A stretch of DNA of 64,000 bases from Halobacillus campisalis. Lineage in GTDB: Bacteria; Bacillota; Bacilli; Bacillales; Halobacillaceae. The translations under genes and the position numbers were made by a program. Below are positions 8,007 through 17,856 of the stretch, in pieces; position 1 is the stretch's first letter; the number at the start of each line of letters is the position of its first letter. Location: positions 434,001 to 498,000 of the forward strand of contig NZ_JAPVRC010000001.1 of assembly GCF_030345335.1 (NCBI RefSeq), in the 5' to 3' direction. The notes beneath the pieces are model-generated. The model was given only the letters and a program-made list of their open reading frames with translations, was not told where the DNA came from and made no database searches.

Positions 8007-9158
8007 ATGTGGCCGTATTTATATGCCGTGCTGCTCCTATTCTGGGTGGTCGTATGGATAGAATTTCAAAGGGGGTTCCGCAGGATTCCCTCCATTGATC
8101 ATTATCCTTATCAGACTAATGTTGAGCTCATTTCCGTCATCGTTGCCGCTAAAGATGAGGACTCGGCAATTCACCAGACTATACAATCACTAGTTGAGCA
8201 AAAGGAAGTCAATCTTGAAATCATAATCATTAATGACCGTTCCACAGATTCTACGGAACCAATCGCACAGTCTCTTTCTAAAAGGTACGAGAATGTAAAG
8301 CTGGTCAGTATAAGAGAGCTTCCTGAGGGGTGGCTTGGAAAAAATCATGCTTTACACATAGGAACTAACGTGGCATCAGGGAATTGGCTGGTGTTTACGG
8401 ATGCCGATATCCATTTTAAACCACATGCATTAGCCCGCATCTTCACTTACACGAAAAATTCGAAGGCAGATCATGTGACCGCTGCTCCTGATTTACATGC
8501 TTCCTCACTAAGACTCAAGGGATTGATTTCTTTCTTTTTGTTTGGTTTCAGTTATTTAAAACGACCATGGAGCGCGAATAGTTCTTCTAATAAAGGGGGC
8601 ATCGGTATAGGTGCTTTTCAAATGATTAAGCGTGAATGTTACGAAGCTATTGGCGGTCATAAGAAAATAAGACTTCGTCCAGACGATGATTTAGCCTTAG
8701 GAGTAAACGTCAAAAAAGCCGGTTATCATCAACGATTAGTTACAGCTATTCATTTACTAAGTGTTGAATGGTACCCGAACATTCGCAGTGCTCTCAAAGG
8801 ATTTGAAAAAAATGCCCTGGCAGGGTTGAATTATTCGATTACCTTGGCTATTTTTGCTGTATCAGGGGTTTTCATTTCTCAAGTATTACCGTTCTATTTT
8901 ATCGTGTTCGGTCCCTTGTCAGTTCAAATCCTTAGCGTACTAATCGTTATTCTCTTATTTCACTTATACGCTATGTCGACCCGGAGATTCACAAACTATC
9001 CAGTTTGGATCATTCTTGGTCTGCCTTTTTCTGCTTTATTATTTATCTACATGTTAATGAGAGCCTTACTGCTCACTTATTTACGCGGAGGCATTGAATG
9101 GCGCAATCAGCGTTATTCCCTGAAAGAGTTGAAAAAATTCTACAAAAATATAAAATGA
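8007..9158 (+). CDS. Membrane glycosyltransferase, family 2
   Basis: 383-residue GT-A fold transferase anchored in the membrane. There is an N-terminal transmembrane helix (about 4-20). The GT2 catalytic domain follows, with VISVIVAAKDE, the DxD-type metal site FTDADIH, and an acidic RPDDDLALG motif as the probable catalytic base region. Three to four hydrophobic segments lie at the C-terminus (about 270-360). The layout resembles carotenoid or lipid glycosyltransferases of the CrtQ/CruC kind, but no carotenoid genes are near, so the acceptor is unknown. It begins the base after the GDPD stop. A terminator at 9228 ends the unit. Confidence 0.83.
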   Translation: MWPYLYAVLLLFWVVVWIEFQRGFRRIPSIDHYPYQTNVELISVIVAAKDEDSAIHQTIQSLVEQKEVNLEIIIINDRSTDSTEPIAQSLSKRYENVKLVSIRELPEGWLGKNHALHIGTNVASGNWLVFTDADIHFKPHALARIFTYTKNSKADHVTAAPDLHASSLRLKGLISFFLFGFSYLKRPWSANSSSNKGGIGIGAFQMIKRECYEAIGGHKKIRLRPDDDLALGVNVKKAGYHQRLVTAIHLLSVEWYPNIRSALKGFEKNALAGLNYSITLAIFAVSGVFISQVLPFYFIVFGPLSVQILSVLIVILLFHLYAMSTRRFTNYPVWIILGLPFSALLFIYMLMRALLLTYLRGGIEWRNQRYSLKELKKFYKNIK

Positions 9159-9227
9159 CTAATTAAATATATATTTTCCAAACTGACCTTTCTTTTTATA
9201 AAGAGCTTGCTTCGTGAAAAGATTTTA

Positions 9228-9256
9228 ACTGCCGTTGATAACCGGCAGTTTTTCTA
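9228..9256 (+). terminator. Terminator of GDPD-glycosyltransferase unit
   Basis: 8-bp stem (AACTGCCG / CGGCAGTT) with an 8-nt loop, followed by TTTTCT. Confidence 0.8.
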
Positions 9257-9320
9257 TAGGGAAATTTATGTGTATCCGTAAAGTCTCAGTGGTATTATAG
9301 ATAGGAAGGAGGATACATAT

Positions 9321-10238
9321 ATGGAACTTTTTTTTCTCGGTACAGGATCAGGTGTACCATCTAAAGACCGCAATGTCTCCTCACTCGCGCTGCGACTTCT
9401 CGAGAAGCGTGGCACGACATGGGTATTTGACTGCGGAGAAGCGACCCAACATCAAATTCTTAACACGAATATAAGACCTAGACGCATTGAAAAAATATTC
9501 ATCACGCATCTTCACGGCGACCATATTTATGGACTGCCTGGATTGCTTAGCAGCCGCTCATTCCAGGGTGGAGAAACCCCTGTAACGGTTTATGGACCCA
9601 GCGGTTTAAGATCTTTTATTGAAATCAGCCTGCATGTAAGTGGAACGAGGCTTAAATATCCGCTTTTTGTGGAAGAAGTAGAGGAAGGATTATTATTCGA
9701 AGATGATTCTTTTAAGGTAGAAGCAGTAAAACTGCAGCATGGTTTGGAAAGTTTCGGGTACATCATTCACGAAAAGGATAAACTCGGTGAACTTCTGCCT
9801 GAACGTCTAAAAGAGTTAGGCGTTAACCCTGGACCTATTTATCAAACAATCAAACAGCAAGAAACCACCAGGTTGGATGACGGCCAGATCATTCATCGGA
9901 AAGATGTCCTCGGTCCTCCTAAAAAAGGAAAAAGACTGGCTATCCTTGGGGATACGCGTTACCTACCAGAATTGAAAGAAAAGCTGTCTGGCTTGGATGT
10001 CCTAGTTCATGAAGCAACTTTTGCAAGTGATGAAGAAGCAATGGCATATGATTATTATCATTCCACAGTGAAACAAGCTGCTACGTTAGCTGCACAATCA
10101 GGTGTAAAAGAATTAATCTTAACTCATCTTTCCTCTCGTTATCATGGAGAGTTGATCAAAGAATTAGAGCAGGAAGCGCAAGATATATTTCCGAATACTA
10201 CACTCGCTTTTGATTTCTATCAGCACAAAATAACGTAA
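9321..10238 (+). CDS. rnz: Ribonuclease Z
   Basis: Zinc-dependent endonuclease that removes the 3' trailer of tRNA precursors lacking an encoded CCA. 305 residues, normal bacterial length. The metallo-beta-lactamase motif [13 protein letters not shown] is intact. The exosite region (about 150-200), the GDTRYLP metal ligand, HEATF and the final LTHLSSRY His motif are all present. A very strong ribosome binding site (AGGAAGGAGG) precedes the ATG. In the B. subtilis order it stands for yqjK. It is followed 16 bases later by an aldehyde dehydrogenase gene, probably in the same transcript. Confidence 0.96.
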   Translation: MELFFLGTGSGVPSKDRNVSSLALRLLEKRGTTWVFDCGEATQHQILNTNIRPRRIEKIFITHLHGDHIYGLPGLLSSRSFQGGETPVTVYGPSGLRSFIEISLHVSGTRLKYPLFVEEVEEGLLFEDDSFKVEAVKLQHGLESFGYIIHEKDKLGELLPERLKELGVNPGPIYQTIKQQETTRLDDGQIIHRKDVLGPPKKGKRLAILGDTRYLPELKEKLSGLDVLVHEATFASDEEAMAYDYYHSTVKQAATLAAQSGVKELILTHLSSRYHGELIKELEQEAQDIFPNTTLAFDFYQHKIT

Positions 10239-10254
10239 ACCGAGGAGGTTTCCC

Positions 10255-11616
10255 ATGAATACGCTAGTGAAATTGCAAAAAGAATGGTATAGCAATGGTC
10301 ATACAAAAAGCTATGAGTTTCGTAAAGAACAGCTGCTTACGATGAAAAAAATGCTTGATACTTTTGAAGAACCGATATTGAAAGCTCTTAAATTCGATTT
10401 AGGAAAGTCCGAGTATGAAGCATATACATCGGAAATTGCCTTTTTGAAAAGTGAGATCAACGATCATTTAAAACACCTGAAATCATGGATGGCACCTACA
10501 AAGGTCAAAGCACCCCTCACCCATACAGGGTCAAAGAATTATATTATTAAAGAGCCGTATGGTACGACACTTGTAATTGCACCCTGGAATTACCCTATCC
10601 AGCTGGCTTTAGCCCCTGTTATCGGAGCCATTGCCGGGGGGAACACCGTTATCATAAAACCGTCTGAATTAACTCCTACCGTTTCCTGGGTGATCAAACG
10701 TATGGTCGAACAGTATTTCCCAGCTCATTATATTGCCGTAGTAGAAGGTGATAAAGAGACGACACAGGAGCTGCTCGATCAGCCTCTCGATTATGTGTTT
10801 TTTACAGGCAGTGTTGCTGTTGGCAGAAAAGTGATGGAACAAGCCAGTAAACGTCTTACCCCTGTCACTCTTGAATTAGGCGGCAAAAGTCCAGCAATTG
10901 TCCACCATGATGCATCGATAGATTTGGCTGCCAAACGAATTGTATGGGGTAAATTCACTAATGCAGGCCAAACTTGTATCGCTCCAGATTATCTTTATGT
11001 TCATCACGAGATAAAAGCCGACCTAGTTGCAGCGATCAAGAAATATATCCATGAATTCTATGGTGAAGAATCTCTTCTTAATGAAGATTATGTGAAGATC
11101 GTCAACCGTCAACACTTTGATCGACTTTCAGCCTATTTGGATGAAGGGGAAATATTGATCGGCGGACGTATAGATTCGAATAAACTGCGTGTCGAGCCGA
11201 CAGTCATGGATCAGATCACATGGGAAGACTCTGTAATGCAGGAAGAAATCTTCGGACCTATACTTCCTATCCTGACTTATGATGAATTAGATGAAGTCAT
11301 CGAACGTGTCGGAAAACGCCCGAAACCACTCGCGCTTTATTATTTTGGAGAAAACGAAGACGACCAGAAGAAAATAACGGAGTCCCTTTCATTTGGCGGA
11401 GGATGCATTAACGATACGCTCTATCATATTCTTAACCCTCACCTCCCTTTTGGCGGTGTAGGTGAGAGTGGTATCGGAAGCTATCATGGCAAGGCAAGCT
11501 TCCAAACCTTCACTCATGAAAAAAGTATTACAAAACAGACGACTAAATTCGATCAGAACTTCAGATACCCAGGTTCTAAGCTAGGATTGAAAGTCATAAA
11601 GAAAGTTATGGGATAA
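10255..11616 (+). CDS. Aldehyde dehydrogenase, class 3-like (YwdH type)
   Basis: 453-residue NAD(P)-dependent aldehyde dehydrogenase of the short class 3 branch, as in B. subtilis YwdH and fatty-aldehyde dehydrogenases. Active-site landmarks are LELGGKSPAIV with the general-base Glu, FTNAGQTCIAPDY with the nucleophilic Cys, EEIFGPILP, and the FTGSVAVG cofactor motif. The C-terminal tail (GSKLGLKVIKKVMG) is basic and amphipathic and might touch the membrane. A GAGGAGG ribosome binding site lies well placed, and the gene ends at a strong terminator. Medium- or long-chain aldehydes are the likely substrates by family. Confidence 0.93.
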   Translation: MNTLVKLQKEWYSNGHTKSYEFRKEQLLTMKKMLDTFEEPILKALKFDLGKSEYEAYTSEIAFLKSEINDHLKHLKSWMAPTKVKAPLTHTGSKNYIIKEPYGTTLVIAPWNYPIQLALAPVIGAIAGGNTVIIKPSELTPTVSWVIKRMVEQYFPAHYIAVVEGDKETTQELLDQPLDYVFFTGSVAVGRKVMEQASKRLTPVTLELGGKSPAIVHHDASIDLAAKRIVWGKFTNAGQTCIAPDYLYVHHEIKADLVAAIKKYIHEFYGEESLLNEDYVKIVNRQHFDRLSAYLDEGEILIGGRIDSNKLRVEPTVMDQITWEDSVMQEEIFGPILPILTYDELDEVIERVGKRPKPLALYYFGENEDDQKKITESLSFGGGCINDTLYHILNPHLPFGGVGESGIGSYHGKASFQTFTHEKSITKQTTKFDQNFRYPGSKLGLKVIKKVMG

Positions 11617-11623
11617 ATTATTA

Positions 11624-11666
11624 GAGCAGTGCCGAGAGTTTAACAGACTATCGGCACTGCTTTTTT
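11624..11666 (+). terminator. Terminator of rnz-aldehyde dehydrogenase
   Basis: 11-bp perfect stem (11624-11634 / 11651-11661) followed by a T run. Confidence 0.93.
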
Positions 11667-11699
11667 AGTTTTTGTACTAAAACTATTCCTCAAATGAAA

Positions 11700-12719
11700 G
11701 ACTTTGTAAAAGTTCCGTGTTGATATTCATGTAAGCTCCCTTTAGCGGAAGACTCAAATTCGAGATATTCGCGCTGTTTCCGTTATGATTGACAGCGTTT
11801 AGAGCTCCGGGAAACCACTCCCTTTCCGTGGGAGCGCAGTGAGCCTCCTCGAGCTAACGCTCTCCGGGGTCTCACCAAGCACTCTTTTCCCACAGGAGTC
11901 TCGCGATTTCCCGGAGCTCTTTACGATGATGAGCAGCTCGGAAACGCCGTTGATATAACATTATCATCTACGAACCGAGAAGATCTTTTCTCCTTACCTA
12001 ATAAATCTAAACGCTGGAGGTTATTACCATCCATGTCCAAGTGGTTTACGGCACCGCCTTAGCATGAAAATACGAACATGAATGTTAAATACTGATGGTG
12101 CGTAAAAGAGGTCTCTCGTTAAATAACTTGAAGTGGGACACAATATCTTCATTTCACAGGAATCGGGAAGAAGCTTTTTTTTCATGTGACGGTTCGTTTC
12201 TCCCCTTCATCGAAACGAGTTGTTGTTCACCGGCGTATGGACTGGACTGAGCTGGAGGAGATAAAGGAAACACGAAGAACGGAGGGATTCCGATGATTCT
12301 TTACCGCACAGAAGTGAAGGAAGTCTCCTCGTCGCTATGTGTTGAGAGAGCATGGATTAGAATCTCTCCATTTTCTTATCCACCTTGCATAGGAAGAGAC
12401 GTAAACTAATTTAAGATTGTGGACCGCTGCTCCAGGGTGTGGTTCTCCCTCTTTAATTAAGAATTTTCTTATTAAGTGGATTTCGAGAAGCACATCTATA
12501 GTAAGGGGCGGCGGGGAATGGGGAGACTCCTGTGGGAAGAGAGTGCTTGGTGAGATCCCGCAGGACGGGACGTCCGAGGAAACTCACCGCGCTCCCACGG
12601 AAAGCGATCCATTCCCCGCCGCCCTGATCCCCCCAATGTCTCGAACTCAAGCCTTCAAGTATCCTGCCATATTGTTGAATAACTCACTTATCAATATCAA
12701 CAACCACCTTCAACATAGC
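11700..12719. mobile_element. MITE-like composite hairpin element, copy A
   Basis: About 1.0 kb of non-coding DNA between two terminators. It is flanked by the exact 9-bp direct repeat CAAATGAAA at 11691-11699 and 12720-12728, read as a target-site duplication. The left end (TTGATATTCATGTAAGCTCC, then GAAGACT and CGAGATA) and the right end (TGTCTCGAACTCAAG, then CCTGCCATATTGTTGAATAA) are imperfect inverted repeats. Next to each end lies a nested hairpin module (about 11810-11925 and 12505-12625). The interior shares CGGCGTATG...ACTGG with the other copies. No transposase or convincing open frame is present. The right module is nearly identical, in inverse orientation, to that at 40404-40667. 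Confidence 0.7.
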
Positions 12720-12753
12720 CAAATGAAAAAGTCTTACTTCTACTTCTCTAAAA

Positions 12754-12795
12754 CAAAAAATCAGGCTGTCGAATTGTATTTTAATCGGCAGCCTG
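12754..12795 (-). terminator. Terminator of msrB
   Basis: 11-bp stem (12762-12772 / 12785-12795, one G-T pair) followed on the minus strand by a T run; 17 bases after the msrB stop. Confidence 0.82.
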
Positions 12796-12811
12796 TTTCG
12801 CTATGAATTCC

Positions 12812-13369
12812 CTAAAGGAATTCGCTTTTAAATTCTTCATACCCTTCTTTCTCTAAATCTTCAACAGGAATGAACTGAAGAGCCGCAGAGTTCATACAGT
12901 AACGCAGGCCTGTCGGCTCAGGGCCATCTGAGAACACGTGGCCTAGGTGCGAATCAGCTTCTTTACTTCTAATTTCCGTTCTCATCCCGAATATACCTGG
13001 ATCATCTTTTTCTACAATGTTTTCTTTAGATAACGGTTTCGTAAAGCTCGGCCATCCTGTTCCTGAATCATATTTATCTTTTGAACTGAACAATGGTTCT
13101 CCAGAGACGATGTCTACGTAAATACCTTCATCTTTCAAGTCCCAATACTCATTATCATAAGCTTTTTCCGTACCGTCTTCCTGTGTAACTTCATATTGGA
13201 TATCCGTTAACCTCTGCTTCAATTCTTCATCACTATAAAGCTTTTCTTTGGCATCTACTTTTTCATCACTAGAAGCTTGCTCGCTTCCTGTTATCCGGTC
13301 TATAACGCTCGGTCCCACAAAAACGGCTAATGCCCCAAAGACAAGCGAAGCTAACAAAATTTTATTCAC
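12812..13369 (-). CDS. msrB: Exported/membrane-anchored methionine-R-sulfoxide reductase MsrB
   Basis: Reduces methionine-R-sulfoxide in proteins. 185 residues. An N-terminal hydrophobic segment (about 3-22, [16 protein letters not shown]) after a single Lys acts as signal anchor and places the enzyme outside the membrane, unlike the usual cytosolic Bacillus MsrB. The MsrB core follows: [28 protein letters not shown] and the catalytic Cys in RYCMNSAAL. The two CxxC zinc-binding pairs of many MsrBs are missing ([17 protein letters not shown] stands where the first should be), so this is a zinc-free form. No MsrA is adjacent. Its electron donor outside the cell is not evident here. Confidence 0.9.
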   Translation of the reverse strand: MNKILLASLVFGALAVFVGPSVIDRITGSEQASSDEKVDAKEKLYSDEELKQRLTDIQYEVTQEDGTEKAYDNEYWDLKDEGIYVDIVSGEPLFSSKDKYDSGTGWPSFTKPLSKENIVEKDDPGIFGMRTEIRSKEADSHLGHVFSDGPEPTGLRYCMNSAALQFIPVEDLEKEGYEEFKSEFL

Positions 13370-13523
13370 ATGAATCCCCCTTCTTTCAGACGAAGATGGC
13401 TTACTTACAATCTTATTTTACCATGAAGCATGCTTCTCAGTCAGTTTGGAGAGGTTTTATAATAGAAATGTCTCTCCGTTACCCGATATAATGGATTAAA
13501 CCATCAAAAAAAGGGGTATTCTT

Positions 13524-13817
13524 ATGAATCGTAAACAAATAGAAGAAGAAATTATAAAAAAATATCAACAGGATGAACAAACGATGGTTCTCATATTTGC
13601 ACAATGGTGCATCAACAACGAACTTGATCCTAATAAACTGTATCAAAAAGCCTATCCTTTCCAACCGAACAACTCTACATTAGAAGAAGCCGTGGAACAC
13701 ACCGTGCCTAAAGAACAATCGGATGAGATTTCCAATGAGACACTGCTGACCGTATTATCACTTTTTGGAAACGATGACTTGGCTTTCGTAGTGAGTGAAT
13801 ACATGAATAATGGATAA
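13524..13817 (+). CDS. Small hypothetical protein
   Basis: 97-residue acidic protein that I do not recognise. It is predicted mostly helical (MNRKQIEEEIIKKYQQDE...) with no signal peptide, membrane segment or cysteine pair. The ATG at 13524 follows AAAAAAAGGGG at a usable distance, and a TATAAT box lies at 13487-13492. It is divergent from msrB and is followed by a decayed repeat region. A real gene is supported by the ribosome binding site, the sensible composition and the lack of a competing frame; its function is unknown. Confidence 0.7.
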   Translation: MNRKQIEEEIIKKYQQDEQTMVLIFAQWCINNELDPNKLYQKAYPFQPNNSTLEEAVEHTVPKEQSDEISNETLLTVLSLFGNDDLAFVVSEYMNNG

Positions 13818-13849
13818 GGACATACACTAGTTCCTGCTGATTTTTCATA

Positions 13850-14175
13850 ATAGATCGATGCCGTATGAAGGTTCCTGGGCGGTTAGGAAGTGGAAAGAAG
13901 GAACCACCCTATCAATGATATGGAATAGAATTTCGAGCTTTTCCCGGCTATAGAGCTTAGCGACTAACGAAATTTGTAAGTCAACGTCGGATCACTATGT
14001 TCTGTGTTTCCTTTTCCTTTATCCCCGGCTGCTCAAACGAGCCTTTACGCCCACAGAAAGCAAGTGATTTCCAGGAGCTTCAAGATCTATTCTTAGTAAC
14101 GGAAACTTACTAGATATCTCGAAACCAAGTCTTCAAGATAAGAGAGCTAATGTTAAATAATACAACATTGAGATA
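13850..14175. repeat. Decayed copy of the composite hairpin element
   Basis: Between the 97-residue gene and ppc there is no gene for about 500 bases. The right end (TATCTCGAAACCAAGTCTTC, then AGAGAGCTAATG) matches the terminal repeat of the intact elements. Inside, a piece resembling CCCACAGAAAGCAAG and ATTTCCAGGAGCTTC recalls the hairpin module. The left end is no longer recognisable. Read as an old, truncated copy. Confidence 0.5.
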
Positions 14176-14322
14176 TGTAAGGAATGTAAGGATTAAATGT
14201 TCTATCGCTTGTCTCGTAAGCCTATTACATTTGACTATAAAAAATATTCTGATAACATAATTAAAATATGAGCGATGGTCTTTCCTCGCTTAAATTCAAA
14301 GACTTTACAGGATGGTGAAAGT

Positions 14323-17088
14323 ATGACTTTACAAAATCAAACCAACGACCATACAACTCCCCTCAGGCACGATGTCAATTTACTCGGCAATATGCTCGGG
14401 GAAATTCTCGTCCACCACGGTGGAGACCAATTACTTAATAAAGTCGAAACAATACGTAAATTAACTAAAGATCTCAGAAAAAATCAAGAAGCTCATACTT
14501 ACAACTTATTAAAAGAAGAAATTCAAAACCTTCAACCCCCTTTGCGTTCCCAGGTCATCCGTGCTTTTTCAATTTATTTTCATCTCGTTAACATCGCTGA
14601 ACAAAACCATAGGATTAGACGTCGCAGAGAATATCAGCTAAGAGATGACCATGGCGTCCAGCCTTATTCATTGGAAAGCGCTGTTTTGAATCTTAAAGAG
14701 AACAATATTGAAAAAGATGTGATACAAAATGTATTGAACGACCTTTCTTTAGAGTTAATCATCACTGCCCACCCTACGGAAGCAACAAAAAGAACCGTTC
14801 TTGAAATTCAAAAACGGATCGCTAACATACTTATTCAATTGGACCAAAACAATCTAACAGCAAACGAAAGAGAAAATATAGAAGAGAGTCTTTTTAACGA
14901 AATTACTGTTCTATGGCAGACAGACGAACTTCGCCACCGTAAACCTACGGTAATGGATGAAGTTCGAAATGGATTGTACTATTTCGATCAGACCCTCTTT
15001 GATGTCTTGCCTGATATACATCAAGAATTAGAGAATCGTCTTGAAGAAACTTATCCTGACGAAGAATGGTCGGTGCCCAACTTCTTGCATTTCGGTTCCT
15101 GGATAGGTGGAGACCGTGATGGAAATCCGAATGTAACACCTGAGATTACTTGGTCTACTTTAAAGAAACAGCGGGAGATCGTATTGAAGAAATATGAGGA
15201 AGTGCTCGTAGAATTGATGAAGCGGTTCAGTCACTCCACTACCCGCGTCAATGTAGGAGAAGATTTCATCAAGGCCGTTGAAAAAGAGGAGAGAACGATT
15301 CCAGAAAATAAAAGATGGCGGGTAGAGGCAGAAATTTATCGACGTAAGTTCGCCATCGTTTTGGAGCGGCTTCGCCAGGTAGGTCAATCAGACATAGGAT
15401 ACCCTTCAGCTGATGATCTGCTTGAAGATATTACACACATTCAAAAAAATGTACAAGCTCATCACCCAGCTAAACGGGATTTGAAAATGATGAAAAAGTT
15501 TGTACGTCAAGTTAATCTCTTCGGCTTCCATTTAGCTACCCTAGATATCAGAAATCATAGTGGCGAGCATGAAGCAGCAATTTCCGAGCTATTGAAAAAG
15601 GTGGACATCTCTGAAAATTATTCAGACCTTCCAGAGGAAGAAAAAGTTCATCTTCTTGAGGAAGTGTTGAAAGACCCGCGTCCAATCTCATTACTGAATG
15701 AAGATTACACAGAAGAGACACAGGAGATGCTGAAAGTTTTCCAATTGATTCGCGAAGCTCATAGAGAATTCGGTAAGCGATCTATCCAAGTTTATTTAAT
15801 TAGTATGACAGAATCGGCAAGTGATCTGCTTGAAGTACTCGTGCTAGCTAAAGAAGCAGGCATTTATCGACTACATGCTGATGGGACGGTGGAAAGCAAT
15901 TTAGATGTGGCTCCACTGCTTGAAACAGTCGAAGATTTAAAAGCAGGACCTTCCATACTTGAAAAGCTATTTAATATGGATGTTTACAATAAACATTTGA
16001 ATCACCGTAATAACAATCAGGAAATCATGCTGGGATATTCTGACGGAAGTAAAGATGGCGGTACGCTGACAGCTAACTGGAGATTGTATAAAGCTCAGCA
16101 GGAAATACACGAAATGGCTAAAGAGTACAACGTAAGTCTAAAATTCTTCCATGGACGCGGCGGCTCCCTTGGCAGAGGCGGCGGACCATTGAACCGCAGC
16201 ATCGCTTCCCAGCCTGTTGAAACGCTTGGAGACGGTGTCAAAATTACTGAACAAGGAGAAGTTTTGTCCTCCCGTTACCTTCTTACGGACATTGCTTATC
16301 GCAGCTTAGAACAAGGTGTTTCAACACTCCTTGAAGGTGCGGCGCATATTTCTAAAGAAACGGAGCAGACCAATCGTTCGGAGGAAAATTGGGAAGAAAT
16401 TATGGAGGAAGCGGCTAATGTTTCGTTGGAGAAATACCAATCATTAGTGTTTAATGATCAAGATTTTCTCACCTATTTCAATGAAGTCACGCCTCTGCAA
16501 GAAATCAGCGAACTCAATATCGGTTCACGCCCTATGAAGCGAAAAGACAGTACTAAATTTGAGAACTTGCGAGCCATTCCATGGGTGTTCGCCTGGACAC
16601 AAAACAGGCAATTGATACCTGCATGGTATGCATCTGGAACAGGTCTAGCAGAATATGCCGACAGAAGCGATGAAAACTTATCCCATTTACAGCAAATGTA
16701 TGAGAAGTGGCCTTTCTTCCGATCAACGGTTGATAATCTTCAAATGGCTCTGACTAAGGCAGATATTCAAACTGCTAAAGAATATACCACGCTGGCCAAT
16801 GATGCTGAAATGGGCGAGCGGATCTTCAATAACATTGTCGAAGAATATGATAAAACAAAAGACATCTTGCTTAAGATTACAGGAGATGAAGAGCTGCTGG
16901 ATCACCAGCCGACGATTCAGGAATCAGTACGTCTCCGTAACCCATACGTCGATCCTTTGAACTTCCTGCAAGTGGAATTGATCAAAGAACTGCGTTTGCT
17001 TGATGAAACAGGCACCAATGATGACTTATTAACCGAAGTATTACTCACCATTAGTGGAATAGCAGCTGGCCTGCGAAACACTGGTTGA
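14323..17088 (+). CDS. ppc: Phosphoenolpyruvate carboxylase
   Basis: Anaplerotic enzyme: PEP plus bicarbonate gives oxaloacetate and phosphate. 921 residues, normal length. Catalytic signatures are all visible: TAHPTEATKRTV (catalytic His), FHGRGGSLGRGGGP (the loop that closes on the substrate), GYSDGSKDGG, and RAIPWVFAWTQNR near the C-terminus. The C-terminal LRNPYVDPLNFLQVEL and the terminal NTG are typical. The ATG at 14323 was chosen over 14275 because of GGATGGTG just upstream and because family members begin near DVNLLGNMLGEIL. B. subtilis relies on pyruvate carboxylase and lacks Ppc, so this is a genus-level difference. A terminator follows. Confidence 0.96.
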   Translation: MTLQNQTNDHTTPLRHDVNLLGNMLGEILVHHGGDQLLNKVETIRKLTKDLRKNQEAHTYNLLKEEIQNLQPPLRSQVIRAFSIYFHLVNIAEQNHRIRRRREYQLRDDHGVQPYSLESAVLNLKENNIEKDVIQNVLNDLSLELIITAHPTEATKRTVLEIQKRIANILIQLDQNNLTANERENIEESLFNEITVLWQTDELRHRKPTVMDEVRNGLYYFDQTLFDVLPDIHQELENRLEETYPDEEWSVPNFLHFGSWIGGDRDGNPNVTPEITWSTLKKQREIVLKKYEEVLVELMKRFSHSTTRVNVGEDFIKAVEKEERTIPENKRWRVEAEIYRRKFAIVLERLRQVGQSDIGYPSADDLLEDITHIQKNVQAHHPAKRDLKMMKKFVRQVNLFGFHLATLDIRNHSGEHEAAISELLKKVDISENYSDLPEEEKVHLLEEVLKDPRPISLLNEDYTEETQEMLKVFQLIREAHREFGKRSIQVYLISMTESASDLLEVLVLAKEAGIYRLHADGTVESNLDVAPLLETVEDLKAGPSILEKLFNMDVYNKHLNHRNNNQEIMLGYSDGSKDGGTLTANWRLYKAQQEIHEMAKEYNVSLKFFHGRGGSLGRGGGPLNRSIASQPVETLGDGVKITEQGEVLSSRYLLTDIAYRSLEQGVSTLLEGAAHISKETEQTNRSEENWEEIMEEAANVSLEKYQSLVFNDQDFLTYFNEVTPLQEISELNIGSRPMKRKDSTKFENLRAIPWVFAWTQNRQLIPAWYASGTGLAEYADRSDENLSHLQQMYEKWPFFRSTVDNLQMALTKADIQTAKEYTTLANDAEMGERIFNNIVEEYDKTKDILLKITGDEELLDHQPTIQESVRLRNPYVDPLNFLQVELIKELRLLDETGTNDDLLTEVLLTISGIAAGLRNTG

Positions 17089-17094
17089 TCTATG

Positions 17095-17123
17095 GAACCT
17101 GGCAGAATTGCCAGGTTCTTTTT
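17095..17123 (+). terminator. Terminator of ppc
   Basis: 10-bp stem (GAACCTGGCA / TGCCAGGTTC) with a 4-nt loop and T run, six bases after the stop. Confidence 0.92.
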
Positions 17124-17197
17124 ATCTTCCGTAATTTGTACATAATTTCTCCTAAAAACAACAGACTAGACAAGAATATATCACTGGAGGGATTAAC

Positions 17198-17812
17198 ATG
17201 GATCAACAGCCACAAACAAATGGAACACAAGCTTCAAATAACATGGCTCCTATGGTCAGCCATGGAGGTCACGAATTATTTGATGCTCACGAAGTCATTG
17301 CTTCCACAATTAGTGTATTAGATCAGTATCAAATGTACGAACAGCATATTCAAGATGCTGAATTAAAAAAGATATTAACGAATCAAACAGAATTTCTTAC
17401 TCAACTTTATAACATTATGGTCGAGTGTTTACAGACTGGACAAAAACCGTCTCAGTCTACTCACATCTACAACATGAGTCAAAATAACGATGTCGTTTAC
17501 GGAATGAAACCCGGCCAGCCGAAAAAACCGAACCAATCCGTTAACGATTTAACGGATCAAGGGCTGTCAGCTTATATGCTCGGTCAAGCAAAAGGGTTAG
17601 CAAGCCTCATGTCGATGACGGCTCTTGAAATGACCAACCCTGTCATTCGAAGAGTGGTCGGAGATAGTGTTCCAAACTTAATTGAAATGAGCTATGAAAT
17701 CTTCCTGTATCAAAATAAGCGAGGGTACTATCAGGTTCCTCAGCTGGCTGCACAGGATTTGACTCAAATGACGAACAGTTACACCCAAACTCCTGATCAA
17801 AGAATAAATTAA
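17198..17812 (+). CDS. Spore coat protein, CotF family (YhcQ-like)
   Basis: 204-residue protein of the CotF spore coat family. The helical ferritin-like CotF region is visible as FDAHEVIASTISVLDQYQMYEQHIQDAELKKIL followed by LTQLYNIMVE. A second helical half contains AYMLGQAKGLASLM, and a Tyr/Gln-rich tail (NKRGYYQVPQLA) is typical of coat proteins. The N-terminus is Gln/Asn-rich and disordered. It has a GGAGGG ribosome binding site and its own terminator, so it is monocistronic, presumably expressed in the mother cell late in sporulation. I did not recognise a clear sporulation sigma promoter. Residue runs here are partial quotes of the domain. Confidence 0.87.
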   Translation: MDQQPQTNGTQASNNMAPMVSHGGHELFDAHEVIASTISVLDQYQMYEQHIQDAELKKILTNQTEFLTQLYNIMVECLQTGQKPSQSTHIYNMSQNNDVVYGMKPGQPKKPNQSVNDLTDQGLSAYMLGQAKGLASLMSMTALEMTNPVIRRVVGDSVPNLIEMSYEIFLYQNKRGYYQVPQLAAQDLTQMTNSYTQTPDQRIN

Positions 17813-17822
17813 AAAAATACAA

Positions 17823-17856
17823 CGAGCAGAAAAATAAAAACTTTCTGCTCGCTGTT
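17823..17856 (+). terminator. Terminator of the cotF-like gene
   Basis: 10-bp stem (CGAGCAGAAA / TTTCTGCTCG) with a 9-nt A-rich loop; the T run after it is short. Confidence 0.7.

Noticed and set aside
12417-12806. Open frame of 129 codons inside copy A
   Set aside because: It runs through the hairpin module and terminal repeat, has no ribosome binding site, and the matching copy at 40.4 kb does not preserve it. Similar frames at 20300-20509, 36790-37011 and 40467-40697 are rejected for the same reason.
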